Shown: positions 34,409 to 42,987 of the stretch, one piece after another
How positions within the stretch are numbered: the first letter of the stretch is position 1
Layout: every line of letters starts with the position of its first letter
Position numbers and translations under genes: made by a program
Assembly: GCF_015554145.1 (NCBI RefSeq)
Contig: NZ_JADNHZ010000013.1
Span: forward strand, 1 to 64,000
Direction of reading: 5' to 3'
Source: Collinsella aerofaciens
GTDB taxonomy: Bacteria > Actinomycetota > Coriobacteriia > Coriobacteriales > Coriobacteriaceae
DNA: 64,000 bases
Notes under the pieces: generated by a model
Told to the model about the DNA's origin: nothing
Seen by the model: the letters and a program-made list of their open reading frames with translations, nothing else
Database searches by the model: none

Positions 34409-35101
34409 ATGGTCCTTAGGATCTTTAAAATCGTCTGGCCAGTGATGCTTACCTATATTGCAATAGGCGCGCCGTGCGGAATGATCATGGGGCAGACGGG
34501 AATGGAGCCCTGGATGGTCTTTGCTCTGAGCAGCACGTTTGTGACGGGCAGCGGCCAGTTTATGATCTGCAATCTTTGGCTGGCGGGCGTGCCTGCAGCA
34601 TCGATCGTCGCGAGCGTTGCTGCCATCTCCTCGCGCTTTGCGCTTTACTCGGCATCGATCGCGCCGCATCTGACGGGTGCCTCGAAGCGTCAGACGCTGG
34701 CTGTTGCCGCGACACTTACCGAGGAGGCATATGGCATCTCGCTTGCCAAGTTGGTTGAAGGGGAGGATTGGGGCCCGCGCGAGTCCTTCGTGCTCAACGT
34801 GATTCTCATCGCAACATGGGGCGTTTCGTGTACGATGGGCGCCATCGTCGGCGCCGTTGTCGATGTTCCCACCGCCATTGCGGCCTTTGTCTGCACCTCG
34901 CTCTTTATCTGCCTGCTCTTTTCGCAGCGGCTGTCGCGCGGCAACGTTGTCGCGGCGGTTTCGGGCGCGGTGTCCGTCGCCGTATGCAAGTTCTTGGGCC
35001 TCACGAATATTGCCGTGCCGGCAAGCGTCGTGGTCGGCATTACCATTGCGCTGGCGTGCGATGCTGTATTTGACGGAAGAGGTGCCCGCGATGCCCGTTA
35101 A
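34409..35101 (+). CDS. azlC: AzlC-family branched-chain amino-acid exporter subunit
   Basis: A 230-aa membrane protein of the AzlC family, which with AzlD exports branched-chain amino acids. The family features are seen near the start (AIGAPCGMIMGQTGM, FVTGSGQFMICNLWLAG) and in TEEAYGIS, with about six to seven membrane segments. The ATG at 34409 has GGGAG upstream; a TTG-started extension of 23 codons has no support. The stop overlaps the azlD start by eleven bases. It could balance the large LIV importer encoded at 47-53 kb. Confidence 0.85.
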   Translation: MVLRIFKIVWPVMLTYIAIGAPCGMIMGQTGMEPWMVFALSSTFVTGSGQFMICNLWLAGVPAASIVASVAAISSRFALYSASIAPHLTGASKRQTLAVAATLTEEAYGISLAKLVEGEDWGPRESFVLNVILIATWGVSCTMGAIVGAVVDVPTAIAAFVCTSLFICLLFSQRLSRGNVVAAVSGAVSVAVCKFLGLTNIAVPASVVVGITIALACDAVFDGRGARDAR

Positions 35102-35414
35102 CGAGTTCTTGGTTCTGTGGCTGTCGTCGTGGGCTGCTATCGCGTTCTTTCGCATCGCGCCGGCGTTCGCCTTGCGCGGGCGGACCCTGTCGCCCCGCAT
35201 TACCGAGGCCCTGGGCTATATCCCGCCCGCTGCCTTTGCCGCGCTGGTCGCCAACGACTTGGTGAGTCCCGGCGCGTTCGACGCGGGGCTCTGGCCTGCC
35301 TTGGTTCCCTGGATTGCGGCCGCCGGCGTCGTGGTCGTGGCGGTCAAGACAAAATCGATGCTGTGGTGCTGCGTCTCGGGCATCGTACTCTATATCGTCT
35401 TGGGCCTTATATAG
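35091..35414 (+). CDS. azlD: AzlD-family branched-chain amino-acid exporter subunit
   Basis: A 107-aa protein with three to four membrane segments (FLVLWLSSWAAIAFF, PAAFAALVANDLV, LVPWIAAAGVVVVAV, CCVSGIVLYIVLGLI), the usual size and layout of AzlD. GGAAGAGG lies before the ATG at 35091 inside the end of azlC. The two proteins form the export pair. Confidence 0.83.
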   Translation: MPVNEFLVLWLSSWAAIAFFRIAPAFALRGRTLSPRITEALGYIPPAAFAALVANDLVSPGAFDAGLWPALVPWIAAAGVVVVAVKTKSMLWCCVSGIVLYIVLGLI

Positions 35415-35564
35415 GGGTGGCGTCGCGGGCGCCGAATCTCGTTCCATCCCAACTCGTCGAATTTTTCACCGAGCTGGTCTATTTCTTCTGGTACCATGGT
35501 CAAACTTTACTGTAGCAAAGCGTGACGTGGGCTTTTGTACCCCGTCAGCGGAAATGGGGGTTTC

Positions 35565-36587
35565 ATGGCACAGGAAGCAACCGCCAACGAGCAAAAGAAA
35601 TTCAAGGTCCCGCGCATCCCGGGCGACATCATGATCTATCCGATGATCGTCGGTCTTTTGCTCAACACCTTCTGCCCGCAGGTTTTTGAGATCGGCGGAT
35701 TCTTTACGGCTGCCTGCCGCGGTGGCTCCAATACCATCGTCGCCGCGATCCTGCTGTTTGTGGGCGCCGGCATCAGCTTTAAGTCCACGCCGGGTGCCAT
35801 CAAGACCGGTATCGTCGTGCTGATCCCCAAGCTGGTCGTCGCAGCGGCTCTCGGCCTGGGCGTGGCATATTTCTTTAACGACAACTTCCTGGGTCTGAGC
35901 TCCGTGTCTATCATCGGCGGCATCACGTTTTGCAACATGGCGCTCTATACGGGCATCATGGGCGAGTTCGGCGATGAGTCTGAGCAGGGCGCCGTCGGTA
36001 TCCTGTTCTTTACGGCCGGCCCCGCCGTCACGATGATCATCCTCGGTGTTTCCGGCCTCGCCAACATTCCCATTGGCACCATTATCGGCTCCATCTTGCC
36101 ACTCGTTATCGGCATGGTTCTGGGCAACCTGTTCCCGTTTATCAAGAACCTGCTGGTTCCCGGTGCCAATCCTGCGATTGCCGTCATCGGATTTCAGCTC
36201 GGTGCGTCCATGAGCCTTTCGAGCTTCATCACCGGCGGCATCTCGGGCATTCTGCTGGGCCTCATCACCCTCTTTATCGTTGGCCCCATCACCTTTGCCT
36301 TCGAGCGCTTGTGTGGCGGCAACGGCAAGGCCGCCGTTGCTTGCTCCACCATCGCCGGCACGGCTATGACCACGCCGGTTGCCCTCGCCGAGGTCGCGCC
36401 GCGCTATGCCGAGCTTGCGCCCACCGCGTACGCTCAGATCGCCACCGCCGTTATCATCACGGCGATCATGGCTCCGATTCTGACTGGCTGGGTCGACAAG
36501 AAGTTCTGCCAAGGCAAGGAGGATCTGTCGCCTGTCGGTGTCGAGGCCATCGAGGAGGCCGTCGCGACTGACATCGATGGCGAGTAG
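35565..36587 (+). CDS. kdgT: 2-keto-3-deoxygluconate permease
   Basis: A 340-aa membrane transporter of the KdgT family, which imports 2-keto-3-deoxygluconate, a pectin and uronate breakdown product. Family marks include PGDIMIYPMIVGLLLNTF near the start, GAGISFKSTPGAIKTG, FTAGPAVTM and a C-terminal STIAGTAMTTPVALAEV, with about ten membrane segments. The ATG at 35565 has GGGGG four to eight bases upstream and is preferred over a start ten codons earlier. No KDG kinase or aldolase is adjacent, so catabolism must be encoded elsewhere. The gene stands alone with hairpins after it. Confidence 0.88.
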   Translation: MAQEATANEQKKFKVPRIPGDIMIYPMIVGLLLNTFCPQVFEIGGFFTAACRGGSNTIVAAILLFVGAGISFKSTPGAIKTGIVVLIPKLVVAAALGLGVAYFFNDNFLGLSSVSIIGGITFCNMALYTGIMGEFGDESEQGAVGILFFTAGPAVTMIILGVSGLANIPIGTIIGSILPLVIGMVLGNLFPFIKNLLVPGANPAIAVIGFQLGASMSLSSFITGGISGILLGLITLFIVGPITFAFERLCGGNGKAAVACSTIAGTAMTTPVALAEVAPRYAELAPTAYAQIATAVIITAIMAPILTGWVDKKFCQGKEDLSPVGVEAIEEAVATDIDGE

Positions 36588-36636
36588 CGATCGATACCCA
36601 TCAATGATGCCGGCGTGTGCAATTCGCGCCGTATGG

Positions 36637-36676
36637 GCGCCCGAACAGAAACTGTTTTGCAGTGATGTTCGGGCGC
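36637..36676 (+). terminator. Hairpin after kdgT
   Basis: GCGCCCGAACA and TGTTCGGGCGC form a perfect 11-bp stem around an 18-nt loop that itself can pair (CTG/CAG). The T tract after it is weak (TCTGCTATT). Confidence 0.55.
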
Positions 36677-36687
36677 TCTGCTATTAT

Positions 36688-36719
36688 CCCCTTTACCCCT
36701 GCGGAGTAAAGGGGTGTTT
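36688..36719 (+). terminator. Second hairpin upstream of the GGDEF gene
   Basis: CCCCTTTAC and GTAAAGGGG form a perfect 9-bp stem with a 9-nt loop, followed by TGTTTATT. It could terminate kdgT read-through or act as a leader element for the diguanylate cyclase gene 50 bp downstream. Confidence 0.5.
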
Positions 36720-36768
36720 ATTGCCCTGATTCGAATTGGGCGATTCTGACCACTTGGATATTGAAGGG

Positions 36769-37920
36769 ATGGCGCTAGTGGTTAAGGCACTCAAGATTGA
36801 GATATTCGTGCTATGCATGATTGTTCTTATCGGGCTTGCCGTGCGAAGTCGTCGCTCCTTGTTCTCGAGCACCCAGCAGCTATTGTTTAGCATGCTTGGC
36901 TACACCTCTGCCGCGTACATATTATTCGATATGATCTGGACGCTTTCGGACGGTGTGGACGGCACGTTGGGCATTGCTGCCAACTGGATTTCCAACGCGG
37001 TTTCGTTTTCGCTCTTTGCTATCGCGTGTCTCATTTGGTTTATCTATTCCGAGACGGTGCAGGGTTCTCGCCTTTTGACCTCGCGCTATAGGGTGGTGCT
37101 TGTAGCGTTGCCTACGGCTCTGGTGGTCGTGCTGGCGTTTACCAGTTACTGGACGCACGCCCTGTTCTATATCGATTCGCAGGGCGTGTATCGTCGCGGC
37201 TTTGCCTATATGATCCAGCCCATCGTCAGCTACTGTTACGTTATACATACGTCCCTGCATGCATTTGTGCAATCTCGCAGGGTCGAGAGCCTGCAGACGA
37301 AGGCCATCTATCGAACCTTGGCATTTTTCGCCATTCCGGCCCTGGTGGGCGGTACCTTTCAGGTCGTATACTCGGTGCCCGGCCTTTGTGTCGGCATAAT
37401 GATTAGCATGTTGCTGCTCTACATCATCTACCAGGAGCAGCTCATCTCGACCGACCCGTTGACTGGACTTAACAATCGCAACCGTTTTGAGACCTATATG
37501 CTGTCGCTCTTCTCAAATGTGGATCAGGCCGAAGATGTATATCTGCTTATGATGGACGCCGACGGCTTTAAGCAGATTAACGATCGCTATGGGCATGTGG
37601 AGGGCGACCACGCTCTTCAGGTCATATCCGCTGCGCTCAAAGAAGTCTGCTCGGCGTCTGGCGGCTTTATCGCACGTTATGGTGGCGATGAGTTCGTGGT
37701 GCTCCAAAAGGCAGTGGCGGAACAGGATATCATGCATCTGTGCGCGACAATCAACGATGAGCTCGCGCGCGCCGAGGTTCCGTATCTGTTGCGGATGTCC
37801 ATCGGCTACGCACGGGTTGGTGATGGCGTCGATACCTGGCAAGACTTGCTTCGTGCTGCCGACGCGGAGCTCTACCGCGTAAAGCGCGAGAAGAAGAAAG
37901 CCGGCGTTCAGATACGCTAG
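36769..37920 (+). CDS. Membrane-bound diguanylate cyclase
   Basis: A 383-aa protein that likely makes cyclic-di-GMP from two GTP. The N-terminal half has six to seven membrane segments (residues about 10-230) resembling membrane sensor domains. The C-terminal half is a GGDEF domain (DPLTGLNNRNRF near 244, MMDADGFKQINDRYGH, ARYGGDEFVVL with an intact GGDEF). I see no RxxD inhibitory site just before the active site, so product feedback may be weak. The start is either this ATG or a GTG at 36778, the latter having a better-spaced AAGGG. The gene is not in an operon. Confidence 0.88.
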   Translation: MALVVKALKIEIFVLCMIVLIGLAVRSRRSLFSSTQQLLFSMLGYTSAAYILFDMIWTLSDGVDGTLGIAANWISNAVSFSLFAIACLIWFIYSETVQGSRLLTSRYRVVLVALPTALVVVLAFTSYWTHALFYIDSQGVYRRGFAYMIQPIVSYCYVIHTSLHAFVQSRRVESLQTKAIYRTLAFFAIPALVGGTFQVVYSVPGLCVGIMISMLLLYIIYQEQLISTDPLTGLNNRNRFETYMLSLFSNVDQAEDVYLLMMDADGFKQINDRYGHVEGDHALQVISAALKEVCSASGGFIARYGGDEFVVLQKAVAEQDIMHLCATINDELARAEVPYLLRMSIGYARVGDGVDTWQDLLRAADAELYRVKREKKKAGVQIR

Positions 37921-38021
37921 GAAAAGGGGCACACGCTGGCGTGCGTGGCGGCCCTCGGCTCTCCGATGTACTCCATTAAACTAAAGTATGTGAATCCGCT
38001 CTGCTAAATAAGGGCAGTTCA

Positions 38022-38957
38022 TTAGGCCTTTTTGGGCCTGTTGACGATGATGATGCCGCCGCAGACCAACAGCAGGGCAACAAGTACGGTCACAGGGCTC
38101 GTGCCAGCGCCCTCGCCGAGCAGCAGCGCGCTTAACAGTACGCCAAAGACTGGATTCATAAAGCCAAAGACCGACACACGGCTGACGGGGTTGACGGCAA
38201 GCAGATGCGACCATAGCGAGTACGCGACGGCGGAAATGAGTGCCATATAGATAATGAGCGCGATGGCGGGGGCGATTTCAGTGGGGGAGAGCGCGCCGCC
38301 CATCAAAAAGCCGATGGCGGTGAGGACCAGTCCGCCGACCAAGAACTGCCACCCGGCAAGCAAGACGCCGTCGTGCTTGCGCGAGAAGATGCCGATCAGG
38401 CAGGTCGAAAGAGCACCCGCGACAGTGGAGGCTAGGATAAAGCCCTCGCCATCGAGCCTGAAGCCAAAGGTGCCATCTGCGCCCGAGAGGTTGACGAGCG
38501 CGACGCCGGCAAAGCCCAGCGCACAGCCAAGCACCTTGGCCGTATTGAGCTTCTCGGTGTGAAATGCTAGGGCGGCAAAGAGGATTGCGAGGAAGTTGGC
38601 GCTGGCCTCGATGATGGAGCTCGACATGGCGCTGGCGCACGAGAGGCCCAGATAGAAAAAGAAGTACTGCCCGATAGTCTGGAAGAGCGACAAGACAAAG
38701 ATGGGCTTGATGTCGCGAGCCTGCGGAATGAGGGGGCGGCGTTGGGCCGCACTCATCCCAACGATAACCAGGGCGCCGGCAAGCGTGAAGCGCAAGCCCG
38801 CAAAGAGCAGCTGCGAGGCGCTATCGTGCGCCGGGATACCAAAGAGCGCGTAGCCGATCTTGATGCAGGGAAACGCCGATCCCCAGAGTGCACAGCAAAC
38901 AAGACAACCCAGGATGAGTCCGGGCAGGGTGGCGAGATACGGCTTGCGGCTTTCCAT
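38022..38957 (-). CDS. EamA/DMT-family transporter
   Basis: A 311-aa drug/metabolite transporter with ten membrane segments in two EamA repeats (ALWGSAFPCIKIGYALFG at the start, GFRLDGEGFILAS near the middle, GFMNPVFGVLLSALLLGE in repeat two). Members export amino acids or metabolites; the substrate is not readable. AGGAAGGA precedes the ATG at 38957, so a longer in-frame form is rejected. It follows purL on the same strand, with purL's terminator between them. Confidence 0.88.
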   Translation of the reverse strand: MESRKPYLATLPGLILGCLVCCALWGSAFPCIKIGYALFGIPAHDSASQLLFAGLRFTLAGALVIVGMSAAQRRPLIPQARDIKPIFVLSLFQTIGQYFFFYLGLSCASAMSSSIIEASANFLAILFAALAFHTEKLNTAKVLGCALGFAGVALVNLSGADGTFGFRLDGEGFILASTVAGALSTCLIGIFSRKHDGVLLAGWQFLVGGLVLTAIGFLMGGALSPTEIAPAIALIIYMALISAVAYSLWSHLLAVNPVSRVSVFGFMNPVFGVLLSALLLGEGAGTSPVTVLVALLLVCGGIIIVNRPKKA

Positions 38958-38980
38958 GATGTCCTTCCTGCATGCGCGAA

Positions 38981-39019
38981 GCAAAAAAGAACCCGCCACC
39001 GGATGCGTCGGTGGCGGGT
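38981..39019 (-). terminator. Intrinsic terminator of purL
   Basis: On the minus strand ACCCGCCACC/GGTGGCGGGT forms a perfect 10-bp stem with a 9-nt loop, followed by TTCTTTTTTGC. It lies between the purL stop and the EamA start. Confidence 0.88.
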
Positions 39020-39056
39020 GTTGTTACCCGAGGGGATTGTACCCGATGGGAAAGGT

Positions 39057-42000
39057 TTAAGCGAAGTAGGCCACGCCGCTCTCAAAGATCGGCATGAACT
39101 TATCGCCGGGGACATGCTCGGGCACGTTGCGGTACAGGTTGTCGCCGCGACGCTCGGCATGGCCCATCTTGCCCAGGACGCGGCCGTCGGGGCTCGTGAT
39201 GCCCTCGATGGCGAGTGCGGAGCCGTTGGGGTTGACGGAGAGATCCATGCTGGGCTTGCCGTTCTCGCCCACGTACTGCGTGGCGACCTGGCCGTTGGCG
39301 ATCAGCTGGGCGAGCACTTCGTCATTGGCGACAAAGCGGCCCTCGCCGTGGCTGATGGCGACGGTGTAGGGGTCGTCCAGGCTGCACTGCGACAGCCACG
39401 GGGACAAGTTGGACGAGATGCGGGTGCGCACCAGACGGCTCTGGTGGCGACCGATGGTGTTGAACGTCAACGTGGGCGCATCGGGCGTGGCGTCGACGAT
39501 GTCGCCGTAGGGCACCAGGCCGAGCTTGATCAGGGCCTGGAAGCCGTTGCAGATGCCCAGCATCAGGCCATCGCGGGCCTTGAGCAGGTCGCGGACTGCC
39601 TCGGTGACCTCGGGAGCGCGGAAGAACGCCGTGATGAACTTGGCAGAGCCGTCGGGCTCGTCGCCGCCCGAGAAGCCGCCGGGGATCATAACGATCTGGC
39701 TTGCACGGATGCGGCGGGCAAGCTCGCGGGTGCTCTCGGCGACGGCCTCGGGCGTGAGGTTGTTGATCACGAAGGTGTCGGCCTCGGCACCGGCGGCACG
39801 GAAGGCGCGGGCGCTGTCGTACTCGCAGTTGTTGCCGGGGAACACGGGGATGATCACGCGCGGGCGGGCGATCTTGGCGCCGCCGTACACGCGGATATCC
39901 TTGGCGCGGAAGTCGATGGTCTCGACCTCGGGGGTCTTGCCGGCGCTGCGGTAGGCGAAGACGCCCTCGATGCCGCTCTCCCAGGCCTCCTGGAGCTCGG
40001 CGAGCTCGATGACCTCGGAGCCGGTGTCGATGACATAGCCCTCGACGGTGGTGCCCAGGGGCTCGACGACAACGCCGTCGGCGACCTCGGGCAGCTCGGC
40101 ATCCTCGGCGAGCTCGACGATAAAGCTACCGTAGAGCGGGGTGAAGAGGCTCTCCACGTCCACATCCTCGGCAAGCTCGATACCGATCTGGTTGCCGACG
40201 CACATTTTAAAGAGGCTCTCGGCGCCGCAGCCGTAGCCGGGCGTGGAGATGGCCAGGGCGTTGCCGTTGGCGGTGAGCGCCTCGACGGCGTCAAACGCGG
40301 CGAGCAGCTGCTGGGCGTCGGGGCGGTAATCCTCGCCGTAGGTGGCGGGGGCGATGCGGACGACGCGGTGCGTGAGGCCCTTGAACTCGGGCGAGACGGC
40401 GCGGGCGGCCTTGCCCACGGCGACGGCGAAGCTGATCAGGGTCGGCGGAACGTTGAGCTCGCCGGTCTCGTCCTCAAACGAACCGCTCATGGAGTCCTTG
40501 CCGCCGATGGCACCGGCACCCAGGTCGACCTGGGCCATAAGGGCACCCAGGACGGCAGCCATGGGCTTGCCCCAGCGCTCTGCTTCGGTGCGCAGGCGCT
40601 CGAAGTACTCCTGGAAGGAGAGGTAGGCGCGCTTGTGCTCAAAGCCGGCGGCTACGAGCTTGGCGATGGACTCGACCACGGACAGGTAAGCGCCCGCAAA
40701 CTGGTCGGCCTCCATCAGGTAGGGGTTGAAGCCCCATGCCATAGCGCTTGCCGTGGTGGTCTCGCCGTCCACGGGGAACTTGGCGACCATGGCCGAGCTC
40801 GGGGTGAGCTGCGTCTTGCCGCCAAAGGGCATGAGCACGGTCGCGGCGCCGATGGTGGAGTCGAAGCGTTCGGAAAGGCCCTTGTTGGAGGCGACGTTGA
40901 GGTCGGTGACCAGCGAGGTCATGCGCTCGGCAAGCGTGGTGCCGGCCCAGCTGGGCTGCCACACGCTGCGGGCGCAGACGTGGGCGACCTGGTGCTTGGG
41001 TGCACCGTTGGAGTTGAGGAACTCGCGGGACAGGTCGACGATGGCGACGCCGTTCCAGGCCATGCGCATGCGCGGCTCGGCGGTAACCTCGGCGATAACG
41101 GTCGCCTCGAGGTTCTCCTCGGCGGCGTAGCCCATGAACTCCTCGACGTCACCGTCGGCGACGGCACAGGCCATGCGCTCCTGGGACTCGGAGATAGCGA
41201 GCTCGGTGCCGTCCAGGCCGTCGTACTTCTTGGTCACGGTATCAAGGTCGACATACAGGCCGTCGGCAAGCTCGCCTACAGCGACCGAGACACCGCCGGC
41301 GCCAAAGTCGTTGCAGCGCTTGATCAGGCGGCAGGCGTCGCCGCGGCGGAAGAGGCGCTGCAGCTTGCGCTCGACCGGGGCGTTGCCCTTCTGGACCTCG
41401 GCGCCCGAGGTCTCGATGGACTCGGTGTTCTGGGTCTTGGAGGAGCCAGTGGCACCGCCGATGCCGTCACGGCCGGTGCGGCCGCCCAACAGGATGATCT
41501 TGTCGGTGGGGGCGGGGCACTCGCGACGCACGTGGTTTGCCGGGGTAGCGCCCACGACGGCGCCGACCTCCATGCGCTTGGCGACGTAGCCGGGGTGATA
41601 GAGTTCGTTGACCTGACCGGTGGCAAGGCCGATCTGGTTGCCGTAGCTGGAGTAGCCGGCGGCAGCAGTGGTCACGAGCTTACGCTGCGGCAGCTTGCCC
41701 TCGAGCGTCTCGGACACGGGGACGGTGGGGTCGCCGGCGCCGGTGACACGCATGGCCTGGTACACGTAGCTGCGGCCCGACAGCGGGTCGCGGATGGCAC
41801 CGCCCACGCAGGTGGCGGCACCGCCGAAGGGCTCGATCTCGGTCGGGTGGTTGTGGGTCTCGTTCTTAAAGAGGAACAGCCAGTCCTGGTCCTCGCCGTC
41901 GACATCGACCTTCACCTTGACGGTGCAGGCGTTGATCTCCTCGGACTCGTCGACATCGGTCATGACGCCGGTCTTCTTGAGGTACTTGGCGCCGATGGTG

Positions 42001-42803
42001 CCCATGTCCATGAGGCAGACGGGCTTGGTGTCGCGACCGAGTTCGTGGCGCATCTCCATGTAGCGGTCGAAGGCCTGTTGCACCACGGCGTCGTCGATCG
42101 TCACGTCGTCCAGGACGGTGCCGAAGGTGGTGTGGCGGCAGTGATCGGACCAGTAGGTGTCGATCACGCGGATCTCGGTGATGGTGGGGTCGCGATCCTC
42201 ATCGCGGAAGTACTGCTGGCAGAAGGCGATGTCCGCCTCGTCCATGGCAAGGCCGCGCTCGGAAATAAAGGCGGCAAGGCCGGCTTCGTCGAGCTCGCGG
42301 AAACCGTCGAGCACCTCGACGGGCTGGGGCTCGGGGGTCTCCATGTACAGCGTCTCGGGCAGGTCGAGCGAGGCGATGCGCGCCTCGACGGGGTTCACCA
42401 CGTAGTGCTTGATGGCATCAATGGCGGCCTCGTCCAGAGCGCCCGAGATCATATAGACCTTGGCGGAGCGCACGGCGGGGCGCTCGCCCTGGCTGATGAG
42501 CTGCACGCACTCGCTGGCGGAGTCGGCGCGCTGGTCAAACTGGCCAGGCAGGAATTCGACGGCAAAGACGGCGCCATCGCTTGCGGGGAGCTCGTCGTAG
42601 GTCACATCGACCTGGGGCTCGCTAAAGACGGTCGGCACGCAGGACCGGAAAAGCTCCTTGTCGATGCCCTCGACGTCGTAGCGGTTGATAATCCTCAGGG
42701 CCTCGATGCCCTTGATGCCGAGAATTTCGGTCAGCTCGCCCTTGAGCTGCTGAGCCTCGACGTCGAACCCGGGTTTCTTCTCCACGTAGATACGAGAGAC
42801 CAT
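39057..42803 (-). CDS. purL: Phosphoribosylformylglycinamidine synthase, single chain
   Basis: A 1248-aa enzyme for step four of purine synthesis: FGAR, glutamine and ATP give FGAM. The synthetase part covers about residues 1-960, with the ATP site in NETHNHPTEIEPFGGAATCVGG and GGKDSMSG. The C-terminal class I glutaminase has its nucleophile in GICNGFQ (Cys near 1083). This fused form contrasts with the split PurL/PurQ/PurS of many Gram-positives. AGGAAGGC precedes the ATG at 42803. It is a single gene with its own terminator and no other pur genes nearby. The opposite strand is open for over 4 kb but is a codon-bias artefact. Confidence 0.96.
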   Translation of the reverse strand: MVSRIYVEKKPGFDVEAQQLKGELTEILGIKGIEALRIINRYDVEGIDKELFRSCVPTVFSEPQVDVTYDELPASDGAVFAVEFLPGQFDQRADSASECVQLISQGERPAVRSAKVYMISGALDEAAIDAIKHYVVNPVEARIASLDLPETLYMETPEPQPVEVLDGFRELDEAGLAAFISERGLAMDEADIAFCQQYFRDEDRDPTITEIRVIDTYWSDHCRHTTFGTVLDDVTIDDAVVQQAFDRYMEMRHELGRDTKPVCLMDMGTIGAKYLKKTGVMTDVDESEEINACTVKVKVDVDGEDQDWLFLFKNETHNHPTEIEPFGGAATCVGGAIRDPLSGRSYVYQAMRVTGAGDPTVPVSETLEGKLPQRKLVTTAAAGYSSYGNQIGLATGQVNELYHPGYVAKRMEVGAVVGATPANHVRRECPAPTDKIILLGGRTGRDGIGGATGSSKTQNTESIETSGAEVQKGNAPVERKLQRLFRRGDACRLIKRCNDFGAGGVSVAVGELADGLYVDLDTVTKKYDGLDGTELAISESQERMACAVADGDVEEFMGYAAEENLEATVIAEVTAEPRMRMAWNGVAIVDLSREFLNSNGAPKHQVAHVCARSVWQPSWAGTTLAERMTSLVTDLNVASNKGLSERFDSTIGAATVLMPFGGKTQLTPSSAMVAKFPVDGETTTASAMAWGFNPYLMEADQFAGAYLSVVESIAKLVAAGFEHKRAYLSFQEYFERLRTEAERWGKPMAAVLGALMAQVDLGAGAIGGKDSMSGSFEDETGELNVPPTLISFAVAVGKAARAVSPEFKGLTHRVVRIAPATYGEDYRPDAQQLLAAFDAVEALTANGNALAISTPGYGCGAESLFKMCVGNQIGIELAEDVDVESLFTPLYGSFIVELAEDAELPEVADGVVVEPLGTTVEGYVIDTGSEVIELAELQEAWESGIEGVFAYRSAGKTPEVETIDFRAKDIRVYGGAKIARPRVIIPVFPGNNCEYDSARAFRAAGAEADTFVINNLTPEAVAESTRELARRIRASQIVMIPGGFSGGDEPDGSAKFITAFFRAPEVTEAVRDLLKARDGLMLGICNGFQALIKLGLVPYGDIVDATPDAPTLTFNTIGRHQSRLVRTRISSNLSPWLSQCSLDDPYTVAISHGEGRFVANDEVLAQLIANGQVATQYVGENGKPSMDLSVNPNGSALAIEGITSPDGRVLGKMGHAERRGDNLYRNVPEHVPGDKFMPIFESGVAYFA

Positions 42804-42987
42804 TGGTTCCTGCCTTCCTGATCGGTTGGGCGTACGGTACGGTATGCGGCAGCGGTCGGTTTGCGGGGTCTGCCCTGCGGTCGCCTTGAGCCACATGTTT
42901 GTAAACCTCACTATGATACGACAGCTCGCGGCGCGTTGAGGACGGCGAGGGTGCTACAGTGAAGCGCAAACAAGAGAAAGGCATCAC

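Noticed and set aside
38742..42821. A 1359-codon open frame on the plus strand opposite purL
   Set aside because: It mirrors purL codon by codon, is glycine/leucine/valine-rich as expected for the complement of GC-rich codons, has no ribosome site at its start, and also runs through part of the EamA gene. purL has clear motifs on the other strand.
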